From CAVYUC01 sp963783085 (lineage in GTDB: Bacteria > Bacteroidota > Bacteroidia > Bacteroidales > Prolixibacteraceae), in contig CAWAMJ010000002.1 of NCBI GenBank assembly GCA_963783085.1, forward strand, positions 496,001 to 560,000: DNA of 64,000 nucleotides, read 5' to 3'. The position numbers and the translations under genes were made by a program. The notes beneath the pieces were generated by a model, which did not search any database, was not told the origin of the DNA, and was given only the letters and a program-made list of their open reading frames with translations. Position 1 is the stretch's first letter; every line of letters starts with the position of its first letter. Below are positions 58,420-64,000 of this stretch, in pieces.

Positions 58420-61117
58420 ATGAACGCAATTTTAACAGATAAACAAAGGGAAATGTCTGACAACGAAAAGGACAAAATCAAACAGGTTGAGAATCAGGAA
58501 TGGATAGACTCTATAGATTACATCATTAACCATGAAAACGTTGAACGGGTGAATGAAATCCTGGATATCCTGCATGAAAGGGTTTCGGAAAAAGGGATTT
58601 CATTAAAGCCGCGGCTTAACACTCCATACATCAACAGCATACCAGTTTCAGAGGAACTGGAATATCCGGGTGACCGCAAACTTGAACGAAAAATAAAAAG
58701 CATAATTCGATGGAACGCCATGGCAATGGTCGTACAGGCCAATAAAAAGAAAGAAGGCATCGGAGGGCATATATCCACATATGCCTCCGCTGCCACGCTT
58801 TACGAAGTGGGATTCAACCATTTTTTCAGGGGTGGCGACGGTGACGAACCAGCCGATATTGTTTATTTCCAGGGGCATGCTTCCCCGGGAATTTATGCGC
58901 GTTCGTTCCTTGAAGGGCGCCTTTCGGAAAAAATGCTGGAGAATTTCAGGAGGGAGTTAAGCCCTGACGGCGGTTTGCCTTCGTATCCGCACCCGCGGCT
59001 GATGAAAGACTACTGGCAGTTTCCCACTGTTTCGATGGGACTTGCGCCAATTACCGCCATTTACCAGGCGCGGTTTAATAAATATCTGCAAGATAAAGGA
59101 TTGCTGAAAGCGCCCAACCAAAAAGTATGGGCTTTTTTGGGCGATGGTGAAATGGACGAGCCCGAATCCATGGGCGCGCTGACACTGGCAGCCCGTGAAG
59201 AACTGGATAACCTGATTTTTGTGATTAACTGCAACTTGCAGCGCCTCGATGGCCCGGTTCGGGGAAACAGTTCCGTTATACAGGAACTGGAAGCGGCATT
59301 TCGCGGCGCCGGCTGGAACGTAATCAAAGTGGTGCAGGGCGAAAACTGGGACCCGTTGCTGAAAAAAGACAAGTCGGGTTTGCTGAAAAAACGGCTGGAA
59401 GAAATCGTAGATGGCGAACGTCAGAAATTTTCGATTTCCGGTGGCGATTACATCCGCGAGAAGTTTTTTGGGACGTACAAAGAAACGCGGAAACTGGTCG
59501 AAAATATGAGCGACGAGGATTTAACCAAAGCTGCGGCGCGGCGGCCACGATCCGCAAAAAGTATTCAATGCCTTTCAGCGGGCTGTGCAGAGCAACAAAC
59601 TGCCGACGGTTATTCTGGCGCAAACCATAAAAGGTTACGGACTGGGTGAAGCCGGCGAAGGCAGGAACATTACTCACCAGCAAAAGAAACTGAACGAAGA
59701 CGAACTGATTCATTTCCGCGACCGGTTCGACATTCCCATTTCGAATGAAGATATTGCCAACGCGCCTTTTTATAAACCAGATGACGATAGTGATGAAATA
59801 AAATATTTGCTTGAACGGCGGAAAAAACTAAACGGATTCCTTCCTAAAAGAAACCGCGGAAAAACTGCGTTTAAGATGCCGCAAGACAATGTTTTTGAAG
59901 AATTTTTTAAAGGCTCCGGAAAACGCGAAGTTGCTACAACAATGGCAGCAGTTCAGTTACTTTCAAAGTTGCTGAAAGATGAAAATGCCGGAAAACTGGT
60001 GGTGCCGATCGTACCCGACGAGTCGCGGACATTCGGTATGGATTCGCTTTTCAGGCAGGCCGGAATTTATGCCCACACCGGCCAGTTGTACGAACCGGTC
60101 GACCGCGAAAGCCTGTTGTATTATAAGGAAGCCAAAGACGGCGCAATTCTGGAAGAAGGAATTACCGAAGCCGGTTCCATGTCGTCGTTTATTGCGGCGG
60201 GAACAGCTTATTCCACGCATCAAATCAACTGCATTCCGTTTTATATTTTTTACTCGATGTTCGGATTTCAGCGCGTGGGCGATTTAATATGGGCTGCCGC
60301 CGATGCACGTACAAAAGGGTTCCTGCTGGGAGGGACTGCCGGACGGACAACACTTGCCGGCGAAGGCCTGCAACACCAGGACGGGCAAAGCCATTTACTG
60401 GCGCTTACAGTTCCGTCGGTCAGGGCCTATGATCCGGCTTTTGCATTTGAACTTGCGGTTATCATCCGCGACGGTATCCGGAGAATGTTTGAAGACGGCG
60501 AAGATATATTTTACTACATCACCGTGATGAACGAAAAATACCAGATGCCGTCAATGCCATCGAGAAAAGAAATTGTGGAAGGAATCATCAACGGTATGTA
60601 CCGGTATCGCAACAGCCAGAAAAACAAGCACAACCTCCGTTTGCTGGGCAGCGGATCGATTCTGAATGAAGCGCTGAAAGCTGCAGAAATACTGAAGAAA
60701 GATTTCGACATTTTCCCCGAAGTTTGGAGTGTTACCAGTTATAAAATGCTTTATGATAACGCCATAGAAACCGAAAAGCAAAACCGGGTGAAAAAAGAAA
60801 ATTCAAAAACCTACATCGAAGAATGTATGGGAAAAGAAGACGGGATATTTGTTGCCGCATCCGATTATGTAAAGGCGCTGCCGCTTTCGGTATCCAAATG
60901 GTTTCCCGGCACATTTACCGCTCTCGGAACCGATGGTTTTGGGTTGAGCGACCACCGCGATGAACTCCGCGACCATTTTCAGGTAGATGCGAAACATATT
61001 GTTTGGGCGGCATTGTACAGCCTGTTTCAGAAAAAAAAGGTGGATGAAAAAATGTTGAAAAAAGCCCGGGAGAAATTTGGGATTGAAAATGCAAAAACGC
61101 ATGAAAAGGGCGATTAA
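58420..61117 (+). CDS. aceE: Pyruvate dehydrogenase E1, homodimeric type (one frameshift)
   Basis: The repaired protein is about 898 aa (E. coli AceE is 887) and decarboxylates pyruvate with thiamine diphosphate. The ThDP motif spans GDGEMDEPES to NCNLQR (about residues 240-275). Other family segments are FFRGGDGDEPAD, VTVPSVRAYDPAF-like (written LALTVPSVRAYDPAF) and WFPGTFTALGTDGFG near the end. An extra G at about 59530 breaks the frame; removing it restores the RRGGHDP(Q)KV motif. As given, the first frame stops at 59649 and a second runs from about 59585. The start may instead be the ATG at 58453 (MSDNEKDK). Confidence 0.88.
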
Positions 61118-61134
61118 CAGATAAACAGCGAACA

Positions 61135-62524
61135 ATGAAAAAAGAAATTAAAATACCGGACATTGCCGAAAACGTGGAAACCGGCGTCATTGCAAGTGTT
61201 CTCGTATCGAAGGGCGACAAAGTTTCTGCCGACCAGCCATTGGTGGAAATCGAAACCGACAAAGCTACAACCGACATCCCGTCGCCGTTTGATGGAGTTG
61301 TGGATGAAATAAAAGTGAAAGAAGGCGACGAGGTGAAAGTGAACCAGGTGATTATGATCATTGAGACGGAAGGCGAAAACGGAGATAAAGAAGATAAAGG
61401 AGAAGACGAAGATAAAGAAGAAGAAGACCAGAAAAAAGAAGACGAAAAAGACGAAAGAAGGCAAAGAAGAAGAAGAAGCTGAAGAAAAAGAAAAAAAGAA
61501 ACAAGAAGAGGAAGAAGAGCAGGAAGACGGGGAAGGTGAAGAAAAACAGAAAACAGAAAAAGAAACGTCGTCAGAAAAAGAACAAGAAGGGAAAACCGAA
61601 GAAGAACCGGAAAAGGACAAAGATAAAAGACGCGAATTAAGCGCAATTCCGGCTTCTCCGTCGGTGCGGCGAATGGCGCGTGAAATGGGAGTCGACCTTA
61701 CCAAAGTGGAAGGCAGCGGGCCCGGAAACCGGATATCGGCCGATGACATTAAAAAACATGCAGAAAAACCGGAAGCTGCAGAAACAAAGGCGGCGCCTCA
61801 AATTCAGTTGCCCGATTTTTCGAAATGGGGCCCCACTTCCGAAGAATCAATGACGCGTATCCGGAAAATCACCGCACAAAATGTTACCGGTTCGTGGCAG
61901 AACATCCCGCATGTTACGCAATTCGATGAAGCGGACATGACCAGCCTCGAAAACTTCAGAAAGCAAAATCAGGAAAAAATAGAAAAAGAGGGCGGCAAAC
62001 TAACGGTAACCGCACTACTTTTAAAAATTGCGGCCTACGCGCTTCAGAAATTTCCGCAGTTCAATGCCAGCCTCGATTACCAGAACGAAAAAATTATTTA
62101 CAAGCATTATTTCAACATTGGAATTGCCGTGGATACGCCGCAGGGATTGCTGGTTCCGGTGGTTCGCGACGTGAATAAAAAATCGCTGAAAGAATTGGCC
62201 GCAGAACTGACCGAACTGGCAGAAAAAGCCCGTAACAAAAAACTGTCGCTCGATGAATTGCAGGGCGGTAATTTCACGATTTCGAATTTGGGCGGAATTG
62301 GCGGAACAGCATTCACACCCATTGTTTTACCGCCACAGGTGGCCATTCTGGGAGTTTCGCGGGCGCAATACAAACCTGTTTTTACCGGCGACGATTTTGA
62401 AAAGAAACTGGTTATCCCGCTGTCGCTTTCCTACGACCACCGGATAATCGACGGCGCCGACGGAGCCCGGTTCCTTCGTTGGATTTGCGATGTAATTGAA
62501 GATCCGTTTGCCATGCTATTTTAG
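61135..62524 (+). CDS. aceF: Pyruvate dehydrogenase E2, dihydrolipoyl acetyltransferase (one frameshift)
   Basis: The repaired protein is about 462 aa. One lipoyl domain occupies residues 1-75, with the lipoyl-Lys in ETDKATTD. A ~90-residue Glu/Lys linker follows, then the E1/E3-binding domain (ASPSVRRMAREMG, GPGNRISADDI) and the catalytic domain, ending with YDHRIIDGADGARFL (the His/Asp motif). The break is near 61451-61460 within the purine-rich linker. The first frame stops at 61482 and the second carries the rest. Only a single lipoyl domain is present, versus three in E. coli. Confidence 0.87.
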
Positions 62525-62529
62525 AAGAT

Positions 62530-63948
62530 ATGAGTGAAAACAAGATACATGAATTGGTTATTATTGGGGCCGGGCCGGGTGGTTACCGGGCCGCATTTAT
62601 GGCAGCCGACCTCGGGCTTTCGGTAACACTGGTCGATCCGGAAATAAATCCCGGCGGCGTTTGTTTGTACCGTGGCTGCATTCCCACCAAAGCGCTGCTG
62701 CATTTGGCAAAAATTAAAAAAGATGCCGAACATGCCAGCGAAATGGGAATCAATTTTACCGTTTCGGAAGTGGATGTTGAAAAAGTACGAAACTGGAAAA
62801 ACAGCGTCGTAAAAAAACTCACCGGCGGCCTCGGACAACTGGTAAAAGCGCGAAAAATCAATTACATAAGAGGTTTTGCCCGATTTCTCGATTCCAAAAC
62901 ATTGGAAATTGAGGAATCGAAAGGCGGAAAGCAAAAAATCGCGTTCCGAAATGCAATCATTGCCACGGGTGTGAAACCTATTCATCTGCCTGGAATCGAC
63001 ATGGAAAACCCGCTGATAATGAATTCCGCCGAATCGCTTGAACTCAACAACATTCCGGGAAGTTTGCTCGTAATTGGAGGCGGTTACATCGGGCTTGAAA
63101 TGGCTACCATTTATCATGCTTTTAATACCGAAGTTTCGATTGCAGAGCTTACGGATAATTTTATGCCGGGAATGGACAACGATTTGGTGGAAACCTACAA
63201 AAAAACGGGAAAGGATATGTTCAAAGACATTTTCCTGGAAACCAAAGTAGCGGCAATTAAAAAGGAAAAAGAGCGGTTAAAAGTGGAGTTCGAAGACAAA
63301 CAGGGGAAAAAGTTCAGTAAAAAATACGATAAAGTTTTAATTGCCGTGGGGCAGCAACCCAACACAGAAAAGCTGGGGCTCGAAAACCTTTCGCTGGAAA
63401 AGGATGAAAAAGGGTTCATTAAAGTAAACGAACGCCAGCAAACCAGCGAAAAAAACATTTATGCAATCGGCGATATTGCCGGCCAACCGCTGCTGGCGCA
63501 TAAAGCCAGCTACGAAGGACGGGTGGCGGCGGAAGTCATCGCCGGAAAAAAAGCGGCCAACGATGCACATGCCATTCCGGCGGTAATTTATACCGAGCCC
63601 GAGATTGCCACCTGCGGGTTGAGCGAAAAAGAGGCAAAAGAGAAAAACCTGAAATACAAAGTGGTTAAATTTCCCTGGCCTGCTTCGGGAAGAGCCGTTG
63701 CAATGAATGCAGGCGCCGGATTTACCAAGCTAATCGTTAATACGGAAAATGAACGGATTTTAGGCGCCGGGATTGTTGGCAAAAATGCCGGCGACATGAT
63801 TGCAGAATTGGTTGTAGCGATAGAAATGGGAGCCACCGCCGAAGATGTGGCGCTGAGTATCCACCCGCACCCTACCCTCTCGGAAACCATTATGGAAGCC
63901 GCCGAAATGTTTTACGGCCACCCGGCACACACTGTTGTGAAAAAGTAA
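62530..63948 (+). CDS. lpdA: Dihydrolipoyl dehydrogenase (E3)
   Basis: A 472-aa flavoprotein that reoxidises the lipoyl group of E2 using NAD+. FAD-binding GAGPGGY is at the N terminus, and the redox-active cysteines are in VCLYRGCIPTKA. NAD-binding GGGYIGLEMA lies mid-protein, and YAIGDIAG binds FAD again. The C-terminal HPHPTLSE motif supplies the active-site His-Glu dyad of the partner subunit. It starts 5 bases after aceF, completing the PDH operon. It is undisturbed by frameshifts. Typical length. Confidence 0.96.
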   Translation: MSENKIHELVIIGAGPGGYRAAFMAADLGLSVTLVDPEINPGGVCLYRGCIPTKALLHLAKIKKDAEHASEMGINFTVSEVDVEKVRNWKNSVVKKLTGGLGQLVKARKINYIRGFARFLDSKTLEIEESKGGKQKIAFRNAIIATGVKPIHLPGIDMENPLIMNSAESLELNNIPGSLLVIGGGYIGLEMATIYHAFNTEVSIAELTDNFMPGMDNDLVETYKKTGKDMFKDIFLETKVAAIKKEKERLKVEFEDKQGKKFSKKYDKVLIAVGQQPNTEKLGLENLSLEKDEKGFIKVNERQQTSEKNIYAIGDIAGQPLLAHKASYEGRVAAEVIAGKKAANDAHAIPAVIYTEPEIATCGLSEKEAKEKNLKYKVVKFPWPASGRAVAMNAGAGFTKLIVNTENERILGAGIVGKNAGDMIAELVVAIEMGATAEDVALSIHPHPTLSETIMEAAEMFYGHPAHTVVKK

Positions 63949-63966
63949 TTAAATATTCAAACCGTT

Positions 63967-64000
63967 ATGAAGACAATTATTTTAAATGATTTAAACAGTA
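63967..64000 (+). CDS. Start of an unidentified gene (truncated at the window edge)
   Basis: An ATG at 63967 opens a frame (Met-Lys-Thr-Ile-Ile-Leu-Asn-Asp) that continues past the end of the window. It lies 18 bases after lpdA on the same strand and may be a fourth gene of that operon. Eleven codons are too few to identify it. Confidence 0.35.
   Translation, partial: MKTIILNDLNS

Noticed and set aside
1..64000. tRNA or rRNA genes
   Set aside because: I saw no cloverleaf with a GTTCGAnTC T-arm and CCA-type acceptor pairing, and no rRNA-like conserved stretches; a covariance search could still find one.

Overview
The window reads as chromosome of a member of the Bacteroidota, most likely class Bacteroidia. 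Supporting signs are a type IX secretion (T9SS) C-terminal sorting domain on a giant surface protein, a DUF3276/PUR-family protein, weak Shine-Dalgarno signals, a NuoCD-fused complex I operon, and intergenic palindromic elements of a kind common in this phylum. A Marinilabiliales/Prolixibacteraceae-like origin is only an inference. I saw no rRNA, tRNA, CRISPR array or intact insertion sequence.

Layout. 1-13 kb (minus strand): a secreted alpha/beta-hydrolase, a sugar MFS transporter and a ~10 kb gene for a giant T9SS adhesin made of 11 near-identical 93-aa Big_9/cadherin-like repeats plus about 24 HYR/Ig-like ~81-aa repeats. 13-20 kb: thioredoxin, a secreted clan-A glycosidase, a six-bladed propeller protein, a macrodomain protein, a PAS histidine kinase and endonuclease III. 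20-36 kb: ABC-F ATPase with a terminator-bearing leader, DUF3276 protein, FolD, Ffh, a small membrane protein, Tex, a ~1 kb non-coding repeat block, a PspC gene pair, an alanine/sodium symporter with an unusual insert, an unknown protein, MutS2, two DUF2442 paralogues and a pterin dehydratase. 37-52 kb: a complete 13-gene nuo operon (A, B, CD, E-N). 52-64 kb: a coiled-coil protein, a P2-type cation ATPase, phosphoglycerate mutase, aconitase, and an aceE-aceF-lpdA pyruvate dehydrogenase operon. The start of another gene runs off the right edge.

How it fits together. The right half is central energy metabolism: glycolysis (GpmA), pyruvate oxidation, the TCA cycle (aconitase) and NADH oxidation (complex I). 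The left half is surface and carbohydrate biology plus scattered housekeeping genes.

Caveat. I count about 15 single-base frame disruptions: five in the adhesin repeats, four in nuoG, two in nuoM, and one each in nuoE, aceE, aceF and the histidine kinase. Each can be repaired by one base, and the repaired proteins look normal. Consensus errors in the assembly are the simplest explanation, so I annotate these genes at their repaired extents. The most interesting non-artefact candidates are the ABC-F leader, a recurring hairpin family with a conserved mismatch, near-identical direct repeats flanking the nuo operon, and the duplicated loop motif in the symporter.
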